NCBI GenBank assembly: GCA_050250955.1
Contig: JBFWNR010000009.1
Span: 1-64,000 of the forward strand
Source: CAWAYR01 sp050250955
GTDB lineage: Bacteria; Acidobacteriota; Vicinamibacteria; Vicinamibacterales; UBA2999
Length of the DNA stretch: 64,000 nucleotides
Reading direction: 5' to 3'
Below the pieces are notes generated by a model that was not told the DNA's origin, searched no databases, and was given only the letters and a program-made list of their open reading frames with translations. Below, piece by piece: positions 9,106-17,854 of this stretch. Position 1 is the first letter of the stretch; every line of letters begins with the position of its first letter. Made by a program: the position numbers and the translations under genes.

Positions 9106-9930
9106 CTAACGCGCCGCCACGTAGCCCTTGGCCAGCTTGTCGCGCGCAGCCTGGACGTCGCGATGGAACACGAACAGCCGGTCGGCATTGTCGGCCTGCC
9201 GGTCGGTGAAGTTCCAGGTCTTGCCGCCGCGCTGCTTCACGCGCAGGTTCTTCTCGAGGTAGTTCACCTCGAAGGTCTCGATCTGGTCGTAGCGCAGGGT
9301 GAACGCATCGCCCTTGTTGGCGGTGTCGTAGCGCAGGCCGTCGATGGTCGCGCGCAGGGTGCCTTCGCAGCCGCCGCCGAGCCCGTGCTTGTGCGCGACC
9401 TCGGTGCTGGTCTCGAGCCGGACCTCCTTGAAGCGCATCGTCACGGTCTGCTCGCCGGGCGTCACCTCGACCGTCCGCGAGATGCCGTCGAAGCCCTCGG
9501 CCGACAGGTTGAGGCGCTTGGTGCCGGGCGCGACCCCCTTCAGGGTGACCGGAGCGGTGCCGACGAACTCGCGGTCGACGAACACCGACGCGCCGGGGAC
9601 GTCTGATTCGACGACCAGCACCGCCGCGTCGGCGGCCGGTGCCGCGGCGGCGGGCGCCTCGACCGGCGCGGGAGCCGGGGCGGCCGGACGCCGGGCCGCG
9701 GGGCTCGGCGCGGCCGGAGCCGGCGTCGCCGGGGCGTCGGCCGGCCTGGCCGCGGGAACCGCCGCACGCGGCGCCTCGACCGGTGCCGCCGCGGTGGCGG
9801 GCGCCTCGTCGTCGCCGCCCCCCAGGAATACGACCGCCGCCGCCACCGCCAGCAGCACGACGACCGCGCCGGCCACGAGCGGCAGACGGTTCGGCGCCGG
9901 CGGCTCGGCGGGATCGTCGAAGACGCTCAC
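9106..9930 (-). CDS. PEGA-domain membrane-anchored protein
   Basis: A 274-residue protein with GTG start at 9930. A short cytoplasmic N-terminus is followed by one TM helix (LPLVAGAVVVLLAVAAAVVFL, about 15-36), then a low-complexity Ala/Pro linker (about 40-100). The next part is a PEGA domain (VVESDVPGASVFVDREFVGTAPVTLKGV..., about 103-170), which is a surface beta domain. The C-terminal 100 residues contain a Cys-bearing segment (HGLGGGCEGTLRA) and a charged tail that I do not recognise. The layout suggests the domain lies outside the inner membrane, possibly contacting peptidoglycan or a partner. TACCAT seven bases before the GTG may be a -10 for a leaderless transcript. It is divergent from the ATP-grasp gene, with 44 bases between starts. 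Confidence 0.8.
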   Translation of the reverse strand: MSVFDDPAEPPAPNRLPLVAGAVVVLLAVAAAVVFLGGGDDEAPATAAAPVEAPRAAVPAARPADAPATPAPAAPSPAARRPAAPAPAPVEAPAAAAPAADAAVLVVESDVPGASVFVDREFVGTAPVTLKGVAPGTKRLNLSAEGFDGISRTVEVTPGEQTVTMRFKEVRLETSTEVAHKHGLGGGCEGTLRATIDGLRYDTANKGDAFTLRYDQIETFEVNYLEKNLRVKQRGGKTWNFTDRQADNADRLFVFHRDVQAARDKLAKGYVAAR

Positions 9931-9974
9931 GCGGCGAATGGTAGCATGCGGCCCGACGTCGTTCCGGGAGTGTC

Positions 9975-11180
9975 ATGGCGACACCGTTGTCCATTCTGTG
10001 CATCGCGTCGTACCACAAGGGCCAGGCGTTTCTGCGCGAGGCCAAGCGTCAGGGGGCGCGCGTCTACCTGGTCACCTCCGAGAGCCTGCGCGACGCCGAC
10101 TGGCCACGCGAGAGCCTCGACGACATCTTCTTCGTCAAGGACGACGCCAACCGCTGGGTGCTCGACGACCTGATTCTCGGCGCCAGCCACCTGGCCCGGC
10201 GCGTGGCGATCGACCGCATCGTGCCGCTCGACGACTTCGATCTCGAGAAGGCCTCGGCGCTGCGTGAACACCTGCGGGTGCCCGGCATGGGCGAGACGAC
10301 CACCCGCTACTTCCGCGACAAGCTGGCGATGCGGTTGCGCGCCGACGAGGCCGGCGTGCCGGTGCCGGCCTTCGTGCACGTCCTGAACGAAGCGAAGATC
10401 AAGGCCTTCTGCGCCAACGTGCCGGCGCCGTGGGTGCTCAAGCCGCGCCTGGAGGCCGGCACCATCGGCATCCGCAAGGTGACCGGCGAGGACGAGCTGT
10501 GGCCGCTCGTCGACGGCCTCGGCGATCGGGCGTCGTTCCACCTGCTCGAGCGGTTCGTGCCCGGTGCCGTCTATCACGTGGACAGCATCGTCTACGAACG
10601 CGACGTGCTGGTGGCCGTCGCCAGCCGCTACGGCCGGCCGCCCTTCGACGTGTCGCACGGCGGCGGCGTGTTCACGACGCAGCTGGTCGAACGCGGCGGC
10701 GCCGAGGACCGGGCGCTGCAGACCCTGAACCGGGCGGTGCTGACGGCGCTGGGGCTGGTGCGCGGGGTGTCGCACACCGAGTTCATCCACGGCGCCGACG
10801 GGCAGTGGTACTTCCTGGAGACCTCGGCGCGGGTCGGCGGCGCGCACATCGTGGAGCTGGTCGAGGCCGCCACCGGGATGAACCTGTGGGCGGAATGGGC
10901 CAAGGTGGAGCTGGCCGGCGGCCGATCGATGTACGCGCCGCCGCCGCTGCGCGCCGACTACGCCGGCCTGGTCACGTCGCTGGCGCGCCAGGAGTGGCCC
11001 GACCTGGCCGAGTTCGCCGATCCCGAAGTGGTCTGGCGCCTGACCAAGCGGCATCACGCCGGGCTGATCGTCGCCTCACCCGAACGTGCGAGGGTGGCCG
11101 AACTGGTCGACGGCTACGCGCGGCGGTTCGCCGACGGCTACAGTACGTCGCTGCCGCCCGGCGATACGCCGCGCGACTGA
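9975..11180 (+). CDS. ATP-grasp enzyme, probable carboxylate-amine ligase
   Basis: A 401-residue protein with start ATG 9975 and GGGAG upstream. The N-terminal Rossmann-like part (LSILCIASYHKGQAFLREAK) is followed by the ATP-grasp fold: ATP-binding strand PWVLKPRLEAGTIGIRKV (about 150-170), phosphate loop and a metal-binding acidic segment (EFIHGADGQWYFLETSARVG, about 260-285). The end is a helical C-terminal domain. Proteins of this type ligate an amine or amino acid to an acyl-phosphate intermediate (dapdiamide/BL00235/carbamoyl-phosphate-synthase-like). The substrate cannot be deduced and no biosynthetic partner is adjacent. The last 43 bases overlap the end of the convergent esterase gene. 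Confidence 0.85.
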   Translation: MATPLSILCIASYHKGQAFLREAKRQGARVYLVTSESLRDADWPRESLDDIFFVKDDANRWVLDDLILGASHLARRVAIDRIVPLDDFDLEKASALREHLRVPGMGETTTRYFRDKLAMRLRADEAGVPVPAFVHVLNEAKIKAFCANVPAPWVLKPRLEAGTIGIRKVTGEDELWPLVDGLGDRASFHLLERFVPGAVYHVDSIVYERDVLVAVASRYGRPPFDVSHGGGVFTTQLVERGGAEDRALQTLNRAVLTALGLVRGVSHTEFIHGADGQWYFLETSARVGGAHIVELVEAATGMNLWAEWAKVELAGGRSMYAPPPLRADYAGLVTSLARQEWPDLAEFADPEVVWRLTKRHHAGLIVASPERARVAELVDGYARRFADGYSTSLPPGDTPRD

Positions 11181-12187
11181 GCGCGACCGGCCCCGGCGGA
11201 GCTCCGCGCCATGCCGGGCGGGGGCGCTGCCGCGCGCGGGCACGGCGTGTCGCGCACGAACGCGAGCACCGCCGGTCCGGCCGTCTTGTCGGCCCGGCTG
11301 AGCTCCAGGATGATGCGTTCGTGGCTCGATCCCTGCACGGTGACGAGCCGGGAGTCGAGGCCGGCCTTGCCGAGCGCGGCGTGCAACAGCGCCGACTGTC
11401 GTCGCAGCCCCGGTGATTCACCGGTCGCCGACACGACCAGGAACGGCGGATCGTCGCCGTCGAGGAACGGCACGACCGAGGCATCGCGCCACCAGGTGCC
11501 GTCGAGACGGCTGCCGCCGAAGCGCTCGGCGAAGTACAGGGGATCGAAGCCGGCGCGGTAGGTGTCGATGTCGCCCAAGTCGTAGCCGGCGCCGCTGACC
11601 GCGATCACTCCGCAGATGCCGCGCACGTCGCCGCCTTCAGCGGTGAGCCACGGCGGATCGATGGCGACCCGTGCGGCCAGCTGGGCCCCGGCCGAGTGGC
11701 CCATCAGGAAGACGCGGTCGGCGCGACCGCCCTTCTCGGCAGCGTGCGCCTGCACCCACGCCACCGCGCGGGCGACGTCGCCGACCTGCGACTGCCAGTC
11801 CATCGGCCAGACCAGCCGGTAGCCGATGACCGCCGCGCCGATGCCCTGGCTGGCCAGGAAGCGGCCGATGTTGCCGTAGATGTCGGCACCACCGAAGCGC
11901 TGGGCGCGATCGCCCCACGCCCAGCCGCCGCCGTGGACGAATACGACCAGGGGAAAGTCGCGTCCGGCGGGCAGATAGAGATCGAGCTGGCGCTTCTGAT
12001 CGGCGGGCGCCGCCGGGTCGTAGGGCACGGCCAGTTCGACCCGCGGCGGCGCCGGCGCCTTGTCGTAGAAGAGCCGGATGCCGAGCCAGTAGGCCGGCCC
12101 GCAGCCGGACGACCCGAGGGCGGCGACGAGGAGCGCCGCCGCCCGGACGTGCCGCCGCCAGGCCGCTGGGTGGTGCGCGGCGGACAC
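11138..12187 (-). CDS. Lipoprotein alpha/beta hydrolase (esterase, BD-FAE/HSL-like)
   Basis: A 349-residue protein with GTG start at 12187. A lipobox-type signal (LLVAALGSSGC) suggests lipid anchoring. The hydrolase fold has the oxyanion motif HGGGW (about 88-92), the nucleophile elbow GHSAGA (about 163-168), the acid in DGDDPPF and the catalytic His in GSSHER near 297. This fits the kynurenine formamidase/carboxylesterase-like (BD-FAE) group acting on small esters. The last about 35 residues are a Pro/Ala/Gly-rich tail overlapping the ATP-grasp gene, so the true domain ends earlier. A short GGTCCC-type repeat lies just before the start. Confidence 0.88.
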   Translation of the reverse strand: MSAAHHPAAWRRHVRAAALLVAALGSSGCGPAYWLGIRLFYDKAPAPPRVELAVPYDPAAPADQKRQLDLYLPAGRDFPLVVFVHGGGWAWGDRAQRFGGADIYGNIGRFLASQGIGAAVIGYRLVWPMDWQSQVGDVARAVAWVQAHAAEKGGRADRVFLMGHSAGAQLAARVAIDPPWLTAEGGDVRGICGVIAVSGAGYDLGDIDTYRAGFDPLYFAERFGGSRLDGTWWRDASVVPFLDGDDPPFLVVSATGESPGLRRQSALLHAALGKAGLDSRLVTVQGSSHERIILELSRADKTAGPAVLAFVRDTPCPRAAAPPPGMARSSAGAGRAQSRGVSPGGSDVL

Positions 12188-12188
12188 G

Positions 12189-12214
12189 CCCCGGTCCCCG
12201 GTCCCTGGTCCCCG
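12189..12214. repeat. GGTCCC/GGTCCCC self-similar intergenic repeat, copy 1
   Basis: The 31-base gap between the esterase start (12187) and the DinB-like stop (12219) is almost entirely a run of near-identical 7-8 base units reading CCCGGTCCC CGGTCCCTGGTCC. The same units occur in the opposite orientation at 23467-23498. This looks like a dispersed low-complexity repeat family and not a promoter. Confidence 0.6.
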
Positions 12215-12218
12215 CTCT

Positions 12219-12749
12219 TCAGTCCATCCCGCTGCGCTCGCTCGACGGCGGGACGATCTTGTTGAGCCGCATGTAGGTGACCAGGTTGCCGTAGTGCTCG
12301 TAGCTGTGCGCGATGTTGAAGGTGAGTACCATCAGGCGCGGCGTGGGCCCGGTGAAGAACTTGATGACCTCCATCCCCTTGGCGTCGGTCATGCCGTCGA
12401 TCACCTTGTGGCAGTACGCCGACGAGTCGGCCAGTGCCTTGCTGAGGTCGGCCTTGCTCGACATCGACTTCTCGATGCCGCTCTGCGGCGGCTTCTCGCC
12501 GGCCGCGGTCGCGCACATGCCGAACTGGCTGTCGGCGATGTGGCCGATGAGCTGCGCGATCGACCGCACGTCGGGGGTCGCCTTGAACGTGTAGAGGTTT
12601 TCTGGAATTTTCTCGGCGGTGCGGTCGAGCACGCCGCTGATCATGCCGAACTGGCCCTTGACCGCGGCGGTGCCGGGGTTCTGCGCGAGGGCCGGAGACG
12701 CAACCGCGACCAGCGCGGCGCACGCACACAGGGAACGCATGAGGTTCAT
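12219..12749 (-). CDS. Exported DinB-family protein
   Basis: A 176-residue protein; the start ATG at 12749 has AGGAG about eight bases upstream and gives a good signal peptide (LCACAALVAVASPALAQ). An in-frame codon at 12788 is rejected because it would bury the signal. The mature protein is a four-helix bundle with the DinB pattern: metal-binding His residues in LIGHIADSQFGMC and in NIAHSYEHYGNL. DinB/YfiT proteins bind a metal and often use thiols or transfer groups, but exported versions common in Acidobacteria have no known substrate. The start region overlaps the start of the divergent phytase-like gene. Confidence 0.85.
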   Translation of the reverse strand: MNLMRSLCACAALVAVASPALAQNPGTAAVKGQFGMISGVLDRTAEKIPENLYTFKATPDVRSIAQLIGHIADSQFGMCATAAGEKPPQSGIEKSMSSKADLSKALADSSAYCHKVIDGMTDAKGMEVIKFFTGPTPRLMVLTFNIAHSYEHYGNLVTYMRLNKIVPPSSERSGMD

Positions 12750-13944
12750 GGCAGGCAACTCCTGGAAGAGGCGACGACGACCGAGCATACCGCCGATCGT
12801 CGCGGTTTGCGCCCTGGTCGTCGCCGGCGGGAACTGCGCCGCCCGTCGGCCGCCGGCGGCGTCGCCCGTCGCAGAGGTCGGGCTCGAGTATCTCGGCGCC
12901 GTCGTCTACGCCCCGGGAACGCTGGCGGTGCCCGGCGAGTCGCTGGGCGTCGGCAGCCTGTCGGGCCTGGCGTTCGATCGCGCCTCGGGCCGGTGGGTGG
13001 CGGCCATGGACGAGGTCACTCGCCCCCGCCTGGTGTGGCTCGACATCAACGTAGCTGGGGGCGGTCCCACCGTCGTCCCGCGGCGGTTCACGTTCCTGCG
13101 ACCGATCGCCGGCGGTGCGCCGCCCGAGACGATCGACGTGCTCGACATGGAGTCGCTGGTCGCGCTGCCCGGCGGCGACTTTGCGACCACCAACGAGGGC
13201 CACGTCGACCGACGCGGCGTGGCGCGTCAGCCGGTCGTGCTGCGCATCGCCCGTGACGGCGGCGTGGTCGCGGCGGTCCGTCCGCGCCCGCACTTCACGA
13301 TCGATCCCGCCGACCGGTCGCGCGGCGTGCGCCACAACCTCGGCCTCGAAAGCCTGACGCGGACACCGGACGGGCGTCTCATCAGCGGGATGGAGCAGCC
13401 GCTCGCCCAGGACGGCCCGACCAGTTCGGCGTCGCGAGGCGGCCGGGTGCGTCTGCTCGAGTTCGTGCCCGACGGCGCGACCTGGCGTCCAGGCCGCGAG
13501 TGGCCCTACGACCTCGACCCGACTCCGGCGGTGGCCGGGTACGGTCCGCCGTGCGGCGACGGCGAGAACGGCCTCAGCGAGCTCTTCGCCCTCGACGACC
13601 GTCGTCTCATCGCCCTCGAGCGGGCGTGTCTGAACGGCGCCGAAGGCGCACCGGCCTTCAACCCGGTGCGGCTGCACCTGGTCGATCTGACGTCTGCCGA
13701 GGACGTGTCGAGGCACGCGTCGCTTGCCGGGGTGGCGGTCCGCCCGGCAGCCAAGCGTCTCCTGCTCGACCTCACGACGCTGAGCGCACGCGTACCGGTG
13801 GCGCTGCGGACGTGGAGCAACTTCGAGGGCCTCGCGGCGGGTCCGCCGGCCCCCGACGGCGCGCCGACGCTGCTGCTGGTCAGCGACGACAACTTCCGGG
13901 CGACGCAGACGCTGGCGGTCGTGTGGCTGAAACTGCGACGTTAG
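12748..13944 (+). CDS. Exported esterase-like/phytase-type beta-propeller protein
   Basis: A 398-residue protein. I chose ATG 12748 because it gives a basic n-region (KRRRR) and a hydrophobic core (IPPIVAVCALVVAG); this start overlaps the divergent DinB start by two bases. The body matches the esterase-like activity of phytase family: SGLAFDRASGRWVAAMDE, then DMESLVALPGGDFATTNEG, then GLESLTRTPDGRLISGMEQP, then NGLSELFALDDRRLIALER, then SNFEGLAAGP, which are successive blades of a propeller with conserved E-S/E-G pairs. These proteins are presumed phosphodiesterase or phosphatase-like secreted enzymes; the activity is poorly defined. The stop codon abuts a palindromic repeat. Confidence 0.82.
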   Translation: MAGNSWKRRRRPSIPPIVAVCALVVAGGNCAARRPPAASPVAEVGLEYLGAVVYAPGTLAVPGESLGVGSLSGLAFDRASGRWVAAMDEVTRPRLVWLDINVAGGGPTVVPRRFTFLRPIAGGAPPETIDVLDMESLVALPGGDFATTNEGHVDRRGVARQPVVLRIARDGGVVAAVRPRPHFTIDPADRSRGVRHNLGLESLTRTPDGRLISGMEQPLAQDGPTSSASRGGRVRLLEFVPDGATWRPGREWPYDLDPTPAVAGYGPPCGDGENGLSELFALDDRRLIALERACLNGAEGAPAFNPVRLHLVDLTSAEDVSRHASLAGVAVRPAAKRLLLDLTTLSARVPVALRTWSNFEGLAAGPPAPDGAPTLLLVSDDNFRATQTLAVVWLKLRR

Positions 13945-13994
13945 TGCCAGGCACGAACGGTGTTCGGGTCCCGAACACCGGTCGTGCCTGGCAC
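13944..13994. repeat. REP-like palindrome GTGCCAGGCACGAAC, copy 1
   Basis: Two 24-base arms (13944-13967 and 13971-13994) are inverted copies with one mismatch and a three-base centre. The palindrome exactly fills the space between the stop codons of two convergent genes. A second copy lies at 46531-46581. It can fold as a long hairpin and could terminate transcription from both sides. Confidence 0.85.
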
Positions 13995-14723
13995 CTAACC
14001 CAATCTGTAACCGACGCCGCGGACGGTCTGGATCAGCTGCGGACGCGACGGGTCCGACTCGAGGTAGCGCCGCAGCCGCACGATGAAGTTGTCGATCGCG
14101 CGGGTGTCGGTGTCCTCGTGCAGGCCCCACACATCCTCGAGCAGCGTCTTGCGCGACACCACCTCGCCGGCGTGACGCACCAGGTAGGCGAGCAGCTCCG
14201 CCTCCATCACCGTCAGTCGGTAGGCGCGATCGTGGGCGTGCAGTTCGAGCGCCCGCAAGTCGAGGCGATGGCCGGCGAACTCCAGCACGTCGGCCGCCAC
14301 CGGCGGCGGGGAATCGGCGGGTGCCGGCGCCGCCTGGGCCGGGCCGCGCAGCCACTGCCGCCGGCGCAGCAGGCCACGCACCCGCGCCAGCAGGATCGCC
14401 AGCTCGAACGGCTTGGGGAGGTAGTCGTCGGCACCGCTCTCGAAGCCGGCGAGGACGTCCTCCGGGCGGCTGCGGGCCGTCAGCATGAGGATCGGCACGA
14501 AGTCGCTCTCGGCGCGCAGCGTCCGCGCCACCTCGAAGCCGTTCTTGCCCGGCAGCATCACGTCGAGCACGACGGCGTCGTAGCCGTCGCGCTGGTCGCG
14601 CAGCCGGGCCAGCGCCACCAGCCCGTCGCCCACCACGTCGACGTCGTGGCCCTCGGCGGCGAGATTGAACTTCAGGCCGTCGGCGAGGTGCTGCTCGTCC
14701 TCGACGACCAGGATCCGGCTCAT
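13995..14723 (-). CDS. OmpR-type response regulator
   Basis: A 242-residue protein: receiver domain 1-118 with phospho-acceptor Asp54 (VVLDVMLPGKNG), acidic pair at VVEDE and the conserved Lys in LPKPFE. A Pro/Ala-rich linker follows, then a winged-helix Trans_reg_C domain from about 150 (LTVMEAELLAYLVRH... VRGVGYRLG). It is downstream of the sensor kinase with an ATGA overlap (14720-14723), the usual operon arrangement. Its targets are unknown. Confidence 0.95.
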   Translation of the reverse strand: MSRILVVEDEQHLADGLKFNLAAEGHDVDVVGDGLVALARLRDQRDGYDAVVLDVMLPGKNGFEVARTLRAESDFVPILMLTARSRPEDVLAGFESGADDYLPKPFELAILLARVRGLLRRRQWLRGPAQAAPAPADSPPPVAADVLEFAGHRLDLRALELHAHDRAYRLTVMEAELLAYLVRHAGEVVSRKTLLEDVWGLHEDTDTRAIDNFIVRLRRYLESDPSRPQLIQTVRGVGYRLG

Positions 14724-15625
14724 GCGGCGTCCCGCGGCATCAGCTTGGGCAGTTCGAGCGTGAAGGTGGCGCCGCGGCCTTCGCCCTCGCTCTCGGCGAA
14801 GGCCCGGCCGCCGTGCTGCCGGGCGATCGCGCGCACCATGTAGAGGCCCAGCCCGGTGCCCTTGACGCTCAGGCCGCGGACCTGGAAGCGGTAGAAGCGG
14901 TTGAAGATGCGGCGCAGTTGCCGGCGCGGGATGCCGACCCCGCGGTCCCGGATCCGCACCCACACCGTGTCGGGGGCCGGCGAGGCCAATTCCACGGTGA
15001 TGCGCACCAGGTCCTTCGAGTACTTCACCGCGTTGTCGAGCAGGTTGCCGATTGCCGTGCGCAGTTCGTCGGCGTCGCCCTCGACCAGCATGGCCTCGGC
15101 GGGCAGCGCCGCCGCCAGCGCCACCGCGTCGTCGGCCAGGTGGTGGCGCCGCCGGGCCGTCTCGATGCACTCGGCCGCCAGCGCCCCGACGTCTACCGGC
15201 GCGCGGTGCATCAGCTTGCGGCGCTGGCCGGCCACACCCGCCCGCAGCACCTGCTCGACGGTGTACTGCAGACGCGACGCGTCCTCGAGCATCACCCGGT
15301 AGAACTCCTGACGCTGGGCCTCCGGGATCTCGCGCGCCTGCAGGGTCTCGAGATAGAGGCGGATCGAGGCGATCGGCGTCTTGAGCTCGTGGGTCACCGC
15401 GTTCAGGAAGCTGTCCTGGGCTTCGGTGCGTCGCAGCTCGCGGACCAGGAACACCGTGTAGACGATGATGCCGGCGATGATGAGGGCGAAGGCGACGGCG
15501 CCCAGCACCACCGTCAGCAGCCGCTCGCCCTGCAGGATCCAGCCGACGTTCAGCGACACGGCCGCCGCCACCAGGACGACGCACAGGACGATGAAGACGA
15601 CCGTCGCGGTCTGGCGGCGGGTCAT
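14720..15625 (-). CDS. Sensor histidine kinase, short two-TM type
   Basis: A 301-residue kinase with two TM helices (about 8-27 and 36-60) and almost no periplasmic loop, so it probably senses the membrane or a partner protein. The phospho-acceptor His79 is in the H-box THELKTP. The N-box NLLDNAVKYS, G1 RDRGVGIP and G2 GLGLYMV follow in order in the HATPase domain. TAGAAT (minus strand, 15632-15637) lies six bases before the ATG with no Shine-Dalgarno, which suggests a leaderless transcript. It overlaps the downstream response regulator by four bases. Confidence 0.93.
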   Translation of the reverse strand: MTRRQTATVVFIVLCVVLVAAAVSLNVGWILQGERLLTVVLGAVAFALIIAGIIVYTVFLVRELRRTEAQDSFLNAVTHELKTPIASIRLYLETLQAREIPEAQRQEFYRVMLEDASRLQYTVEQVLRAGVAGQRRKLMHRAPVDVGALAAECIETARRRHHLADDAVALAAALPAEAMLVEGDADELRTAIGNLLDNAVKYSKDLVRITVELASPAPDTVWVRIRDRGVGIPRRQLRRIFNRFYRFQVRGLSVKGTGLGLYMVRAIARQHGGRAFAESEGEGRGATFTLELPKLMPRDAA

Positions 15626-15631
15626 GGACAG

Positions 15632-15637
15632 ATTCTA
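15632..15637 (-). promoter_or_regulatory. Candidate -10 for a leaderless histidine-kinase mRNA
   Basis: TAGAAT on the minus strand, six bases before the ATG at 15625. No Shine-Dalgarno sequence lies between. The same TAGAAT-N6-ATG layout precedes the PLP enzyme gene at 23515. Confidence 0.5.
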
Positions 15638-15764
15638 GCGGCTCGGGGCTAGCGGCTAGTGGGATCACACTGCCACCGGACCCGCTCAGTACACGACACG
15701 GGCCAGGGGTTTTCCCTGGCCCGATGTTCGTATCGTAAGGGTCTAGCCGCTAGCCCCTAGCCGC
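15635..15764. repeat. Inverted pair of CTAGCGGCTAGGGG repeats flanking a hairpin
   Basis: The left element (15635-15659) is a tandem of CTAGCGGCT/CGGGGCTAG units and the right element (15742-15764) is the same motif in inverse orientation. Between them lies a strong hairpin. A further copy of the repeat is at 31343-31373. The whole block occupies most of the 170-base gap between the desaturase stop and the kinase start. Confidence 0.75.
15700..15722 (-). terminator. Hairpin downstream of desaturase gene
   Basis: GGGCCAGGG (15700-15708) pairs perfectly with CCCTGGCCC (15714-15722) across the loop GTTTT. It lies 74 bases past the desaturase stop. There is no U-tract, so intrinsic termination is plausible but not certain. 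Confidence 0.5.
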
Positions 15765-15795
15765 TGTGAGGCCGTCGACCGCCCGCGGCGCCACG

Positions 15796-16704
<909 letters not shown>

Positions 16705-16865
16705 ACGCGGAAGCGATGCTAGCGGGATTCCGCGGCGGCCACTGTAATACTTCTGTCGTTGACGGCTATCCGCCTGACTGGCAGGGAGTTACTGGTCGAC
16801 GCCGGTGCCGCGCCGAGGGTGCAGCGGCGCGCAGGCCCGGGTGGGCGCCGGGGCGGGTTGGGCGG

Positions 16866-17675
16866 CTACGAGCGGCCCCGCCACGGCAGCGCCAGCGACC
16901 CGACCAGCGGGGCGTCGGCCACCATCTGCGCCACCCGTCCGAGCAGGCGCTCCGGCGCCACCTTCGCCGGCGCCGGGCGCACCGCCGCGACGGTGAAGGT
17001 GCCGGCGCCGTCCGGCGCGTTGGCGAGCATCTGCTGCCAGGCGTCCTGGGCCCGCGAGTCCGAGGCGATGAGCGACGCACCGCACTGGACGCGGCGGCCG
17101 TCGCCGGCGGCATCGGCGCGCACCCACACCCGGCGCACGGTGACGCCGACCGCGGAGTAGGGCACCTGGACCTGGAAGTGCGGGCCGAGCTTGGCGCCGG
17201 CATCGGCCGAGATCTCCACGCGCACCCCTTCGGTGCTGACGTCGAGAATGAAGGCCGAGGCGCCTTCGATGCGCGACGGCAGTCGCGGCACCAGCCGGCG
17301 CAGCGACCGCCGGGCCGGACGACCTTCGGCCACTGCCAGCGAGGCGGCGAGCAGGAACGTCGCCTGATCGAGCGGTCGCGGGTAGAAAGAGAGTCCACGC
17401 TTGGTCAGCAGCCGCTCGGCCGGGTCGCCGGCGTCGCCCACCGCCACGATCGGCAGCAGGGCGTCGACGCGCCGCAGGCCGGCGATGTAGTCCTTGGTGA
17501 GCAGGGCGGCGTCGGCCACCACCGCAGTCAGCCGCAAGCCCGACACCTCGGCACTGACCAGACACGCGTCGACGAGCAGGACGGGTTCGATGCCGGCGCT
17601 GCGCAGCCAGTCGGCGAAGGCGGCCCGCTCGCCGCTCACCGGACAGGCCACGCCGATCCGCGGGGAAGAGGACAT
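16866..17675 (-). CDS. PilZ-domain protein with N-terminal receiver-like region
   Basis: A 269-residue protein; the ATG at 17675 (MSSSPRIGVACPVSG) is preferred over a GTG-type extension to 17702. The first about 125 residues resemble a degenerate receiver fold (IGVACPVSGERAAFADWL... LPIVAVGDAGD) without a clear phospho-acceptor. The PilZ domain follows with the c-di-GMP signature RLVPR (RxxxR, about 127-131) and DVSTEG (DxSxxG, about 144-149). It is likely a cytoplasmic c-di-GMP receptor controlling motility, exopolysaccharide or pili. No cognate diguanylate cyclase is nearby. Confidence 0.82.
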   Translation of the reverse strand: MSSSPRIGVACPVSGERAAFADWLRSAGIEPVLLVDACLVSAEVSGLRLTAVVADAALLTKDYIAGLRRVDALLPIVAVGDAGDPAERLLTKRGLSFYPRPLDQATFLLAASLAVAEGRPARRSLRRLVPRLPSRIEGASAFILDVSTEGVRVEISADAGAKLGPHFQVQVPYSAVGVTVRRVWVRADAAGDGRRVQCGASLIASDSRAQDAWQQMLANAPDGAGTFTVAAVRPAPAKVAPERLLGRVAQMVADAPLVGSLALPWRGRS

Positions 17676-17840
17676 GACGGCCGGCTGACCGTGCAAGCGC
17701 ACTGCCAGAACGGCGGCGCACGGATCTGGCGTGTCGCCGCACCGCCCGGCCCACGCGGCCGCCGACCAGCGACGATTCTGTCGCGCCGACGACGGAAATC
17801 GCGGGTGACGGCGCGTCCCGGCGCGCGAAAGTGTACGTGC

Positions 17841-17846
17841 TACGAT
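17841..17846 (+). promoter_or_regulatory. Candidate -10 upstream of M20 peptidase
   Basis: TACGAT eight bases before the ATG at 17855, with no Shine-Dalgarno; a start of transcription at or next to the start codon is expected. It would drive the six-gene operon that follows. Confidence 0.4.
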
Positions 17847-17854
17847 TCCGCGCC

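Noticed and set aside
15635..15764. Possible CRISPR array
   Set aside because: Repeat units are adjacent and self-overlapping, without unique spacers of constant length.
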